Assembly (NCBI RefSeq): GCF_028291745.1
Contig: NZ_JAQGNQ010000124.1
Location: 1 to 64,000 of the forward strand
Direction: 5' to 3'
Source of the DNA: Ramlibacter sp.
GTDB lineage: Bacteria; Pseudomonadota; Gammaproteobacteria; Burkholderiales; Burkholderiaceae_C
Length of the DNA stretch: 64,000 bases
Shown piece by piece: positions 34,198 to 42,966 of this stretch. The notes beneath the pieces are model-generated. The model saw only the letters and a program-made list of their open reading frames with translations, was not told the origin of the DNA and searched no databases. The translations under genes and the position numbers were made by a program. Numbering within the stretch: position 1 is the stretch's first letter; each line of letters starts with the position of its first letter.

Positions 34198-35433
34198 ATG
34201 GCTGCTCGCGTGCCGCAGTGTCTTGCGCGGTCTCTTCTTCCCCTGCTCGTTGTCATCCTGTCCGCCTGCGGCAAGGGCGGCGGCAATGCACCGGCCGCCG
34301 CCGCGGCCGCGCCCCCGCCACCCGAAGTGGGCGTGATCACCGTCGCCACGGGCGACGTCGGCCTGGTGACCGAACTCCCCGGGCGGCTCGAGGCTTCGCG
34401 CGTGGCCGAGGTGCGCGCGCGCGCCGCCGGCATCGTACAGCAGCGCCTGTTCCGCGAAGGCAGCGACGTGCGCGCCGGCCAGGTGCTCTTTCGCATCGAT
34501 TCCGCGCCCTATGTGGCGGCCAATGCCAGCTCCCAGGCCAACGTCGCCAAGGCGCAGGCCAACCTGGCGCAGGCCGCGGCGCTGGCGCAGCGCTACAAGC
34601 CGCTGGTGGAGGCCAACGCGATCAGCAAGCAGGAGTACGCCAACGCGGTCGCTGCCGAGAAGACGGCGGAGGCGGATGTGGCCGCCGCGCGCGCGGCACT
34701 GCGCAGCACCGAGATCAACCTGGGCTATGCGTCGGTCACGGCGCCGATCTCCGGCCGGATCGGCCGCTCGCTGGTCACCGAGGGCGCGCTGGTGGGCCAG
34801 GGCGAGGCGACGCCGCTGGCGCAGATCCAGCAGATCAATCCGCTGTACGTCAACTTCACGCAGCCGGTCACCGAAGTGATGAAGCTGCGCCGCGCGCTGG
34901 AGCAGGGGCGCCTGAAGCGCTCCGGCAGCGAGGGCGCGCTGGTCCGCATCATGCTGGAAGACGGCACCGAGCACCCGCAACCCGGCAAGCTGCTGTTTGC
35001 CGACCTCACCGTCGACCAGAACACCGGCCAGGTGACGCTGCGCGCCGAAGTGCCCAATCCGGGCGCGATGCTGCTGCCCGGCATGTACGTGCGCGTGCGG
35101 CTCGAGCAGGCCAAGGCCTCCAATGCGATGCTGGTGCCGCAACAGGCCGTGACGCGCTCGCCGCAGGGCGACACGCTGATGGTCGTCGGCAAGGACGGCA
35201 AGGTGAGCCCGCGCACCGTCAAGATCGGCGGCTCGCAGAACAGCGACTGGGTCGTGCTTTCGGGCCTCACGCCCGGTGAGCAGGTGATGGTCGACGGCTT
35301 CCAGAAGCTGCGCCCCGGCGCGCCCGTCAAGCCCGTCCCGTACAACGCAGGCACCGGCCCGGCCGGGACCGCGGCCGTGCCGGCCTCGGCGCCGGCCTCC
35401 GCCGCCGCCGCCGCCGTCGCGAAGAAGGGTTGA
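34198..35433 (+). CDS. RND efflux periplasmic adaptor (MFP) lipoprotein
   Basis: 411 residues. A lipoprotein signal ending at LSAC is followed by a low-complexity Ala/Pro stretch and then the HlyD/AcrA fold: beta-barrel and lipoyl pieces (VRARAAGIVQQRLFREGSDV), an alpha-hairpin (AQANLAQAAALAQRYKPLVE), and the barrel (PISGRIGRSLVTEGALV). It bridges the inner-membrane pump and outer-membrane channel. The Ala-rich C-terminal tail is not conserved. First gene of the three-gene operon under the TetR regulator. Confidence 0.94.
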   Translation: MAARVPQCLARSLLPLLVVILSACGKGGGNAPAAAAAAPPPPEVGVITVATGDVGLVTELPGRLEASRVAEVRARAAGIVQQRLFREGSDVRAGQVLFRIDSAPYVAANASSQANVAKAQANLAQAAALAQRYKPLVEANAISKQEYANAVAAEKTAEADVAAARAALRSTEINLGYASVTAPISGRIGRSLVTEGALVGQGEATPLAQIQQINPLYVNFTQPVTEVMKLRRALEQGRLKRSGSEGALVRIMLEDGTEHPQPGKLLFADLTVDQNTGQVTLRAEVPNPGAMLLPGMYVRVRLEQAKASNAMLVPQQAVTRSPQGDTLMVVGKDGKVSPRTVKIGGSQNSDWVVLSGLTPGEQVMVDGFQKLRPGAPVKPVPYNAGTGPAGTAAVPASAPASAAAAAVAKKG

Positions 35434-35446
35434 GAGGCACCCCCGC

Positions 35447-38400
35447 ATGTCCAAGTTCTTCATCGACCGGCCCATCTTCGCGTGGGTGATCGCGCTGTTC
35501 ATCATCGTGATCGGCGCCGTGTCCATCACCAAGCTGCCGATCGCGCAGTACCCGCCGGTGGCGCCGCCCGCGATCGTGCTGACGGCCACCTATCCGGGCG
35601 CCTCCGCGACGACGCTGGAGGAAAGCGTCATCAGCGTGATCGAGCAGGAAATGAACGGCTCGCCCGGCCTCATCTACATGGAGTCGGTGACGCAGGCCAA
35701 CGGCATCGGCCAGATCACCATCAGCTTCGAGCCGGGTACCAACCCCGACCTCGCGCAGGTGGACGTGCAGAACCGCCTGGCCCGCGCCACCCCGCGCCTG
35801 CCGGCCGCGGTGACGCAGCAGGGCGTGCGTGTGGAAAAGTCGCGCTCGAACTTCCTGCTGTTCACGATCCTGTCCTCGGACGATCCCAACTTCACGCCGG
35901 TGGACCTGGGCGACTACGCCTCGCGCACCGTGCTGCCCGAGATCCAGCGCATCCCCGGCGTCGGCCAGGCGCAGCTCTTTGGCACCGAAGCGGCCATGCG
36001 CGTGTGGGTCGACCCCGAGAAGCTGGTCGGCTTCAACCTGTCGCCGGCCGACGTGAACAACGCCATCCGTGCGCAGAACGCGCAGGTGGCCGCCGGCACC
36101 ATGGGCGACCTGCCCAACGTCCCCGGCCAGGGCGTGGCCGCGACCATCGTGGTGCCCGGTCAGCTGACGACGCCGGAGCAGTTCGGCAAGATCGTGCTGC
36201 GCTCCACGCCCGACGGCGCCACCGTGCGCCTGAAGGACGTGGCCCGGGTCGAGCTCAATGCCCAGAGCTTCGCCACCGCGGCGCGCCTGAACGGCAAGCC
36301 GTCCACCGGCATCGGCGTGCAGCTGGCGCCCACCGGCAACGCGTTGGCCACCGCCGATGCGGTCCGCAAGCGCATGGGCGAGCTCGCCCCGTATTTCCCG
36401 CGCGGCATGAAATGGGACATCCCGTACGACAGCTCGCGCTTCATCCGCATCTCCATCACGCAGGTGGTCGAGACGCTGGTCGAAGCGGTGGTGCTGGTGT
36501 TCCTGGTGATGTTCCTGTTCCTGCAGAACTGGCGCTACACCATCATCCCGACCCTGGTGGTGCCGGTGGCGCTGCTCGGTACCTTCGGGGCGCTGCTGGC
36601 GCTGGGCTTCTCGATCAACGTGCTGACCATGTTCGGCATGGTGCTGGTGATCGGCATCGTGGTGGACGACGCCATCGTGGTGGTGGAGAACGTCGAACGA
36701 ATCATGAGCCACGAGGGCCTGCCACCCCGGGAGGCCACGCGCAAGGCCATGGGGCAGATCCAGGGCGCCATCATCGGCGTGACCGTGGTGCTGATCTCGG
36801 TGTTCGTGCCGCTGGCCTTCTTTGCCGGCTCCACCGGCAACATCTATCGCCAGTTCGCGGCGGTGATGGTGGCCTCGATTGCGTTCTCGGCGACCATGGC
36901 GCTGTCGCTCACGCCGGCGCTGTGCGCCACGCTGCTCAAGCAGATTCCGGCCGGCCACCACGAGGACAAGCGCGGCTTCTTCGGCGCCTTCAACCGCCTG
37001 TTCGCGCGCACCGCGCACGGCTATGAAAGCTTCGTCGCGCGCATCCTCAAGCGTGCCGCGCGCTACCTGATCATCTACGCCGCGATTGCCGGCGTCGCCG
37101 CGCTGATCTACACGCGCCTGCCCACGTCCTTCCTGCCGCAGGAAGACCAGGGCAACATGCTGGTGAACATCCAGCTGCCCCCGGGCGCGACGCTGGAGCG
37201 CACGGGCAGGGTGATCGAGCAGGTGGAGTCCTTCATCCTCAAGCAGCCGGAAGTGGAGAGCATCGTCGGCGTGCTGGGCTTCTCGTTCTCGGGGCAGGGC
37301 CAGAACGCGGCGCTCGCCTTCGTGACGCTCAAGGACTGGGACACGCGCAAGGGTGACGAGCACTCGGCGGCCGCGCTGGCGGGCCGCGCCTTTGCGGGGC
37401 TCTCGGGCATCCGCGATGCCTTCATCTTCCCGCTGAGCCCGCCGCCCATTCCGGAACTCGGCACGGCCTCCGGCTTCACCTTCCGCCTGCAGGACCGCGG
37501 CGGCAATGGCCACGAGGCGCTGGTTGCCGCGCGCAACCAGCTGCTGGGCATGGCCTCGAAAAGCAAGGTGCTGACGCAGGTGCGTCCGGACGGACTGGAA
37601 GACGCGCCGCAGCTGCAGGTGGACATCGACCGCGACAAGGCGCAGGCCCTGGGCGTGAACTTCGATGCGATCAACACGGTGCTGTCGACGGCGCTCGGCT
37701 CCGCGTACATCAACGACTTCCCCAACCGCGGCCGGCTGCAGCGGGTGGTGGTGCAGGCCGATGCGCCCGCGCGCATGCAACCCGAGGACCTGATGCAGCT
37801 GAACGTGCTGTCCACGCAGGGCAAGGCGGTGCCGCTGTCGGCATTTGCCACCACGCACTGGATCAGCGGCGCCATGCAGTCGGTGCGCTACAACGGCTAT
37901 CCGGCCATGCGTATTTCGGGCTCGCCCGCCCCGGGCTACAGCACGGGTGCGGCGATGGACGAAATGGAGCAGCTCGCCGCCAAGCTGCCCACGGGCTTCG
38001 GCTTCGAGTGGACCGGGCAGTCGCGCGAGGAAAAGCTTGCCGGCTCGCAGGCGCTGATCCTCTACGGCTTCGCGATCCTGGCGGTGTTCCTGTGCCTGGC
38101 CGCGCTGTACGAGAGCTGGTCGATCCCGCTGGCCGTGATCCTGGTGGTGCCGCTCGGCGTGCTGGGCGTGCTGCTGGCGACGCTGCTGCGCGGCTACGCG
38201 AACGACGTGTACTTCCAGGTGGGCCTGATCACCATCATCGGTCTGTCGGCGAAGAACGCCATCCTGATCATCGAGTTCGCCAAGGACCAGCAGGCCGAGG
38301 GCAAGAGCGTGATCGAATCGGCCCTGGCGGCAGCGCGCCTGCGTTTCCGTCCGATCATCATGACCTCCATGGCCTTCGGCCTGGGCGTGCTGCCACTGGC

Positions 38401-38617
38401 CATCGCCAGCGGCGCGGGCTCCGCCAGCCAGCGGGCCATCGGCACCGGCGTGCTGGGCGGCATGCTGACCGGCACCGGCCTGGCCGTCTTCTTCGTCCCC
38501 ATCTTCTTCGTCGTGGTGCGCGGCTACTTCCACGACAACGAGCGCCAGCGCAAGCTTTACACCCACGCGTTCGATCACGAGGTGCCCGCGGGCGCCACGG
38601 CGGGAGACCAGATATGA
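35447..38617 (+). CDS. RND multidrug efflux permease (HAE1 family, AcrB/MexB-like)
   Basis: 1056-residue inner-membrane proton/drug antiporter. It starts MSKFFIDRPIFAWVIALFI, the HAE1 signature. TM4 carries VIGIVVDDAIVVVENVER with the Asp-Asp proton-relay pair, and TM10 has IGLSAKNAILIIEFAKD with the partner Lys. Porter-domain and hinge regions are intact and length is standard (~1050). The ATGA overlap couples it to the outer-membrane gene; 13 nt separate it from the adaptor. The substrate range is probably amphiphilic drugs, inferred from the family. Confidence 0.97.
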   Translation: MSKFFIDRPIFAWVIALFIIVIGAVSITKLPIAQYPPVAPPAIVLTATYPGASATTLEESVISVIEQEMNGSPGLIYMESVTQANGIGQITISFEPGTNPDLAQVDVQNRLARATPRLPAAVTQQGVRVEKSRSNFLLFTILSSDDPNFTPVDLGDYASRTVLPEIQRIPGVGQAQLFGTEAAMRVWVDPEKLVGFNLSPADVNNAIRAQNAQVAAGTMGDLPNVPGQGVAATIVVPGQLTTPEQFGKIVLRSTPDGATVRLKDVARVELNAQSFATAARLNGKPSTGIGVQLAPTGNALATADAVRKRMGELAPYFPRGMKWDIPYDSSRFIRISITQVVETLVEAVVLVFLVMFLFLQNWRYTIIPTLVVPVALLGTFGALLALGFSINVLTMFGMVLVIGIVVDDAIVVVENVERIMSHEGLPPREATRKAMGQIQGAIIGVTVVLISVFVPLAFFAGSTGNIYRQFAAVMVASIAFSATMALSLTPALCATLLKQIPAGHHEDKRGFFGAFNRLFARTAHGYESFVARILKRAARYLIIYAAIAGVAALIYTRLPTSFLPQEDQGNMLVNIQLPPGATLERTGRVIEQVESFILKQPEVESIVGVLGFSFSGQGQNAALAFVTLKDWDTRKGDEHSAAALAGRAFAGLSGIRDAFIFPLSPPPIPELGTASGFTFRLQDRGGNGHEALVAARNQLLGMASKSKVLTQVRPDGLEDAPQLQVDIDRDKAQALGVNFDAINTVLSTALGSAYINDFPNRGRLQRVVVQADAPARMQPEDLMQLNVLSTQGKAVPLSAFATTHWISGAMQSVRYNGYPAMRISGSPAPGYSTGAAMDEMEQLAAKLPTGFGFEWTGQSREEKLAGSQALILYGFAILAVFLCLAALYESWSIPLAVILVVPLGVLGVLLATLLRGYANDVYFQVGLITIIGLSAKNAILIIEFAKDQQAEGKSVIESALAAARLRFRPIIMTSMAFGLGVLPLAIASGAGSASQRAIGTGVLGGMLTGTGLAVFFVPIFFVVVRGYFHDNERQRKLYTHAFDHEVPAGATAGDQI

Positions 38618-39999
38618 GTTTGCCCCGCATGAAGATGCTCACCACGCTGGCCGCGGCGCTGGCCCTGGCCGGCTGCACCAGCCTGATCCCCAAGTACGAG
38701 CGACCGGCCGCGCCGGTGGCGGCGGAATTCCCGTATCCGTCGGCCCAGAACGGCACGTCGGCGGAGCAACTGCCCTGGGAGCAGTTCTTTCCGGATCCTC
38801 GCCTGCGCGCCGCCATTGCCGCTTCGCTGCGCAACAACCGCGACCTGCGCATCGCCGTGCTGAACATCGCGCAGGCGCGCGCGCAGTACGACATCCAGAA
38901 CTCGCAGCGCTATCCGACGGTGACGGCTGGGCTCGACGCCTCCCGCGCCCCCAGCACCGTCAATGGCCAGCAGGTCACCACGCTGCAGGCCAACCTGGCC
39001 CTGAGCAGCTGGGAGATCGACTTCTTCGGCCGCATCGCCAGCCTGAGCCAGTCGGCGCTGGAACAGTACCTGGCCACCGAGGAAGGCCGCAACGCGGCGC
39101 AGATGGCGCTGGTGGCGAACGTCGCCAGCACCTGGCTCTCGCTCGCGGCCGACGAGGAACTGCTGCAGATCACGCGCGACACGCTGCAGGGCCGCGGAGA
39201 GTCGCTGCGCCTGACGCGCCTGCGCTTCGAGAACGGTGCGTCCTCGGAGATCGACTTCCGGCTGGCGCAGTCGCTGTACGAAAGCGCGCGGGCCACGCTC
39301 GCGCAGCAGGATCGGCAGCGGGCCAACGACATCAACGCGCTCGCCCTCCTGGTCGGCGAACCGGTGTCGCCGGACTATGTCGTGGGCGTGACCACCGAAG
39401 GCGTGCACCTGCCGGACGTGCCGGCGGGCGTGCCGTCGGAGGTGCTGGTGCGCCGGCCCGACGTGCGCCAGGCCGAGCACCAGCTGCTCTCGGCAAACGC
39501 GGACATCGGTGCGGCGCGTGCCAACTTCTTTCCGCGCATCTCCTTGACCGCGGGCATCGGCAGCGCGAGCTCCGACCTCACCGGCTTGTTCCGTGCGGGC
39601 TCGTGGGGCTACACGGTGGCGCCTTCGCTGCTGCAGCCGATCTTCGATGCCGGCCGCAACCGGGCAACGCTGGAATCGGCCCGGGTCTCGCGCGACATCG
39701 CCGTGGCGCAGTACGAGCGTGCGATCCAGCAGGCCTTCCGCGACGTGGCCGATGCGCTGGCAGGCCGCGCCACCTTCGACAACCAGGTGGATGCCCAGGC
39801 GCGGGTGGTGGAGGCGGAGACGGTGCGCTATCGGCTCGCGCGCCTGCGTTACGACAACGGGGTGGCGAGCTACCTCGACCTGCTCGATGCGCAACGCTCG
39901 CTGTTCAACGCGCAGCAGGCGCTGGTGCAGACCAGGCTCGCGCGGCTGCAGAACCAGGTGCAGCTGTATCGGTCGCTGGGGGGTGGGTGGAGTTCCTGA
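38614..39999 (+). CDS. Outer-membrane efflux channel (OprM/TolC-type) lipoprotein
   Basis: 461 residues. The lipoprotein signal ends LAGC; the two structural repeats of the NodT/OprM family are visible (SWEIDFFGRIASLSQ and later PLLQPIFDAGRNRATLESAR). It forms the trimeric outer-membrane duct for the RND pump. Start overlaps the pump gene stop by four bases (ATGA). The C-terminus has ASYLDLLDAQRSLFNAQQAL, a conserved helical end. Together with the two preceding genes it makes a complete tripartite pump. Confidence 0.95.
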   Translation: MSLPRMKMLTTLAAALALAGCTSLIPKYERPAAPVAAEFPYPSAQNGTSAEQLPWEQFFPDPRLRAAIAASLRNNRDLRIAVLNIAQARAQYDIQNSQRYPTVTAGLDASRAPSTVNGQQVTTLQANLALSSWEIDFFGRIASLSQSALEQYLATEEGRNAAQMALVANVASTWLSLAADEELLQITRDTLQGRGESLRLTRLRFENGASSEIDFRLAQSLYESARATLAQQDRQRANDINALALLVGEPVSPDYVVGVTTEGVHLPDVPAGVPSEVLVRRPDVRQAEHQLLSANADIGAARANFFPRISLTAGIGSASSDLTGLFRAGSWGYTVAPSLLQPIFDAGRNRATLESARVSRDIAVAQYERAIQQAFRDVADALAGRATFDNQVDAQARVVEAETVRYRLARLRYDNGVASYLDLLDAQRSLFNAQQALVQTRLARLQNQVQLYRSLGGGWSS

Positions 40000-40005
40000 G
40001 GCCGA

Positions 40006-40085
40006 TGTCATTGCGGGCTTGAGCCGCGATCCAGGCGGCGCCTGAATCGCCGCCGCATGGATCCCGGGTCAAGCCCGGGATGACA
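40006..40085. repeat. REP-like palindrome pair (two more units of the 28-bp family)
   Basis: Units at 40006-40033 (plus) and 40058-40085 (minus) belong to the same family as 1366-1508. The 30-base stretch 40059-40088 is the reverse complement of 1425-1454 with one mismatch. A partial unit CCCGGGATGACATTCC follows at about 40113. The two units face each other in the 371-bp gap after the efflux operon, which otherwise holds one candidate small ORF. Confidence 0.7.
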
Positions 40086-40136
40086 TCCTTCTCACCGGGA
40101 CGAGATCCTTCTCCCGGGATGACATTCCTCGTCGCC

Positions 40137-40235
40137 TCAATAGCGAACCACCCGCTTCTGCATGCTGGCGAAGCGAACCCACTGGCCGAAGCGGGATTGG
40201 GCGATGGAGGAGAGCAGGGAGAGCGCGAGGAGCAT
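40137..40235 (-). CDS. Candidate small protein (32 aa)
   Basis: An ATG-initiated frame of 32 codons on the minus strand: MLLALSLLSSIAQSRFGQWV to the end MQKRVVRY. An N-terminal hydrophobic stretch and a basic tail fit a short membrane peptide. The upstream ribosome site is weak (ACGGAAAACAAA). It could be chance or a gene remnant; included because the large gap after the efflux operon contains nothing better. Confidence 0.25.
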   Translation of the reverse strand: MLLALSLLSSIAQSRFGQWVRFASMQKRVVRY

Positions 40236-40370
40236 TTTGTTTTCCGTCTGAAGATCGTTGCGATGGGGTGATCTTCAGGCATGCGCCTCGTCCGCTCCGT
40301 AGTCGCGGCTCGGCATTTGGCGTCCGCTTCCTGCCGGACAGCCGTAGGAGCTGTCCGGATCACTTTCGTC

Positions 40371-40619
40371 TCAAGGGGCGTTGCCGGTGACCTGGTGGTA
40401 CACGCTGGTCATGGCGTAGCCCTTCTCATCGAGCTGCGCGCGCGGGTTGTCGATCTCGTAGGGGTGCAGGTGCTGCGCGGATTCGTCCACGTCCACACCC
40501 TGCTGGCGCGCCTGCCAGTCGGTGTTGGTCGCTTCCTCCGGGATCGGCTGGCCCGCGGGCACGATCAGGTAGCTGAACTTGTTCTGCGGCTCCGGCCGCC
40601 GGTAGATGTCTACTTTCAT
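40371..40619 (-). CDS. Small conserved protein (possible DUF6139)
   Basis: 82 residues beginning MKVDIYRRPEPQNKFSYLIV, then PAGQPIPEEATNTDWQ and ending HQVTGNAP. This matches from memory a small soluble family in Burkholderiales, possibly DUF6139; the name is not verified. No signal or motif explains a function. The start follows a plausible ribosome site in a gap upstream of the receiver gene, with which it is divergent. Confidence 0.65.
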   Translation of the reverse strand: MKVDIYRRPEPQNKFSYLIVPAGQPIPEEATNTDWQARQQGVDVDESAQHLHPYEIDNPRAQLDEKGYAMTSVYHQVTGNAP

Positions 40620-40764
40620 GGCCGCATTCTGCGAGCCGGGGGCCGCATCCCGGCGTAGGACACCGCCGGGTCAGCCCGGCTGTTGACCTGTAATTCCCGG
40701 ACGCGGCGGCAGGTGGTGTCGCGGGCGGGACACGCACATAACCGACACACCCAAGACGATGGTT

Positions 40765-40793
40765 TTGTCGGCGGCGCCTTACACGTCTACACT
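40765..40793 (+). promoter_or_regulatory. Possible sigma70-type promoter of the receiver gene
   Basis: TTGTCG (40765-40770) and TACACT (40788-40793) are separated by 17 bases, close to consensus -35/-10 boxes. The predicted start would be about 22-26 bases upstream of the ATG at 40822, giving a short leader. Matched by eye only. Confidence 0.45.
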
Positions 40794-40821
40794 AGCGTTT
40801 TCCCCCAGTTTTTACGGCCCG

Positions 40822-41223
40822 ATGATCGACCGTTCCCTGCACAGCGTCCTGGTGGTGGACGATACGGATGCCCACCGCTACGCAACGGCACGCGGCCTGC
40901 GCGCCGCCGGCTTCAACGTGGTGGAGGCCGCGGGCGGTGCCGAGGCGCTGGAACTCGTCGATTTCGTCTCGGCCGTCGTGCTCGACGTGCACCTGCCGGA
41001 CCTGATGGGCTTCGAAGTCTGCCGGCTCGTGCGCAGCCGCCCGAACACCGTGCGCCTGCCCGTCGTCTATGTCTCCGCGATGTACATCAGCCGCGACGAC
41101 CAGGACCAGGGCATGACCACCGGCGCCGATGCCTACATGGTGGCGCCCGTCGACCCCGAGGCGCTGCTGGCTACGCTCGACCACCTCATCGCCGACCGCG
41201 GGCCGGTCCCCCAGGCCCACTGA
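40822..41223 (+). CDS. Single-domain response regulator (receiver only) lacking the conserved Lys
   Basis: 133 residues, one receiver domain and no output domain. VLVVDDTDAHR gives the acidic pair, VVLDVHLPDLMG the phosphoacceptor Asp, and VVYVSAMYIS the Ser. The usual Lys of the KP loop is replaced: the sequence reads YMVAPVDPEALL. So phosphorylation might occur but the conserved Lys contact is absent. Such stand-alone receivers act as CheY-like or phosphotransfer intermediates. No kinase or chemotaxis genes are adjacent. ATG 40822 starts the receiver fold directly. Confidence 0.88.
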   Translation: MIDRSLHSVLVVDDTDAHRYATARGLRAAGFNVVEAAGGAEALELVDFVSAVVLDVHLPDLMGFEVCRLVRSRPNTVRLPVVYVSAMYISRDDQDQGMTTGADAYMVAPVDPEALLATLDHLIADRGPVPQAH

Positions 41224-41235
41224 CGCCGCGGCTTC

Positions 41236-42024
41236 TCAGGCCACGAGCGGCACGGCGGCGCCGTCCATCGACAGGATCGCGCCCGATACGTAGCTCGCCC
41301 GGGGCGAGGCGAGGAACAGCACCACCGCGGCGATTTCCTCCGGCTGAGCCAGCCGCCCCAGCGGCAGCTTCTTCTCGGCCTGCTTCAGCACCTCGGCCTC
41401 GGTCGTGTGACGCAGCCGCGCATCCACGGCGAAGCCCTCGGCCAGGCGGTCGGTCAGCGTGAGCGTCGGGTTGACGGCGTTGATCCGCACGCCGCGCGGA
41501 CCCCACGCATTCGCCAGCCCGGCCGTCGCCAGCATCAGCGCCGCATTCGCCGCCCCGCCCGCCAGGTGCGTGCTGGTGGCCACCTTGCCGCCCATGCCGA
41601 TCACGTTGACCACGCAGCCGGTGCCGCGCGCGCCCATGCGCCGCACCACCGGGTCCATCACGTTGACATAGGTGAAGAACTTGGCCTGCATCGCGTCCTG
41701 CCAGGCCTGCGGCCGCAGTTCGTCGGGCGGGGTGCGGCGGGCCGCCCCGGCCGAGTTGACCAGGATGTCGATCGGCCCCAACTGCGCCTCGGTGTCCTCG
41801 ACGGCCTGCAGGGCCGCGGCCGCGTCGCGCAGGTCGGCACAGTGGCCGGCCAATTGGGCGCTGCCGGCCCTGAGGGAGGACATCGCGCTGTCCATGTGGG
41901 CGGCGCTGCGGCCGACGAGCGTCACCTTGCAGCCCTCGCGCAGGAATTCGCGCGCGCACGCCAGGCCGATGCCCCGGCTGCCGCCCGTCACCAGCACGTG
42001 CTTGCCTTGCAATTGCAGATCCAT
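41236..42024 (-). CDS. SDR-fold protein with non-canonical active site
   Basis: 262 residues of the short-chain dehydrogenase/reductase fold. The NAD(P)-binding TGGSRGIG is at residues 12-19 and NSAG at about 91. The catalytic YxxxK is not present: the aligned position reads HLAGGAANAAL, so Tyr is His and Lys is Gly. This variant could be a catalytically altered or degenerate SDR. The stop is 12 nt from the convergent receiver gene. It lies downstream of the SMP-30 pair (57-nt gap) in the same orientation, so it is probably the last gene of the ThDP operon. Confidence 0.83.
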   Translation of the reverse strand: MDLQLQGKHVLVTGGSRGIGLACAREFLREGCKVTLVGRSAAHMDSAMSSLRAGSAQLAGHCADLRDAAAALQAVEDTEAQLGPIDILVNSAGAARRTPPDELRPQAWQDAMQAKFFTYVNVMDPVVRRMGARGTGCVVNVIGMGGKVATSTHLAGGAANAALMLATAGLANAWGPRGVRINAVNPTLTLTDRLAEGFAVDARLRHTTEAEVLKQAEKKLPLGRLAQPEEIAAVVLFLASPRASYVSGAILSMDGAAVPLVA

Positions 42025-42081
42025 CGCTTGCCTCCTTCGGGTTCCGGACCGATCCAGCAGGCGCAAGGGTACCAGCCGCCG

Positions 42082-42966
42082 TCAGGCGAGCGCGGCGCGG
42101 TAGACGCAGCCATCGGCCGCGGTGACGTACAAGTGGCCGCCGCCGCAGGCGCAGTGCATGGGCGCCGCCGCGGCAAAGGGATGCACTTCCACCAGCCGCA
42201 GGTCGCTATCGAACACGTGGACCGCCGGCCCCGGGCCCAGGCCCGGAGCGCCGCCGACCGCCGCCACGCGGCCCTGCGGCAGCAGGCACAGTCCCTCGAT
42301 GCCACGATGCTTGCCGCGGTGATCGCTGCCGAAAGTGTGCAGCGTCTCGCAGGCACCGACGCTGCCGTCCGCGCGCACCGGGTAGGCGCGCAGCTCGCGC
42401 GGTCCGGGTCGGTCGACTTCTCCTTCAGCCACCAGCAGCGTGCCTTCGTCGGCGGTCAGCAGCACGCCGCGCGGGGCCTGCGTGTCGAAGGTGATCCGCC
42501 GCAGGATCCATGCGCGCCGGTCGTCGCGCTCCAGGCGCAACACCGAGGCGTGCTCCAGCAGCGGATAGATGCGCGGCCCGAACACCTGCAGGCCCGTATG
42601 CGAGTCGCTGAACCACACGCGCTGCTGCCGGTCGACGGTGAGGTCGCAGGGAAAGTTGTGGATCGCGCCGTTCCAGCGCGTGGCCGTGACGCGGGCACTG
42701 CCATCGGCGACCAGCTCGATCACGCGCCGGCCGCTCTCCTGCGCAACGAACACCGAGCCGGCGGCGCCGAGCGCGATGCCGTTGACGCGGCCGGTGTAGC
42801 GGCGCCAGTCGGTCGACTGCTGCGTGGCCGCGTCCCAGCGTCGCACCAGCATCTCGTCCGGCACCGAATAGAGCAGGCCGCTGCCGTCCCAGGCGGCGCC
42901 GACGGTGGGCCCGGCGTGCGGGCCGGCGATGCGTTCGAACTGCCAGGGCATGCGCTTGTCCTTCAC
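42082..42966 (-). CDS. SMP-30/gluconolactonase-like beta-propeller protein
   Basis: About 294 residues with the repeated blades of SMP-30/gluconolactonase/LRE proteins: NGIALGAAGSVFVAQESGRR, FPCDLTVDRQQRVWFSDSHT and RGIEGLCLLPQGRV. These metal-dependent lactonases open sugar lactones, but many members are uncharacterised. GTG 42966 overlaps the preceding gene's stop (GTGA), suggesting translational coupling; ATG 42951 is a shorter alternative. Possible role: hydrolysing a lactone in the same pathway as the ThDP enzyme (inference). Confidence 0.78.
   Translation of the reverse strand: MKDKRMPWQFERIAGPHAGPTVGAAWDGSGLLYSVPDEMLVRRWDAATQQSTDWRRYTGRVNGIALGAAGSVFVAQESGRRVIELVADGSARVTATRWNGAIHNFPCDLTVDRQQRVWFSDSHTGLQVFGPRIYPLLEHASVLRLERDDRRAWILRRITFDTQAPRGVLLTADEGTLLVAEGEVDRPGPRELRAYPVRADGSVGACETLHTFGSDHRGKHRGIEGLCLLPQGRVAAVGGAPGLGPGPAVHVFDSDLRLVEVHPFAAAAPMHCACGGGHLYVTAADGCVYRAALA

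Noticed and set aside
35327..38578. Minus-strand open frame of about 1080 codons antisense to the RND pump gene
   Set aside because: High GC at codon third positions leaves antisense frames open. Composition is His/Arg/Gln-heavy with no domains; the plus-strand gene is a clear RND pump.
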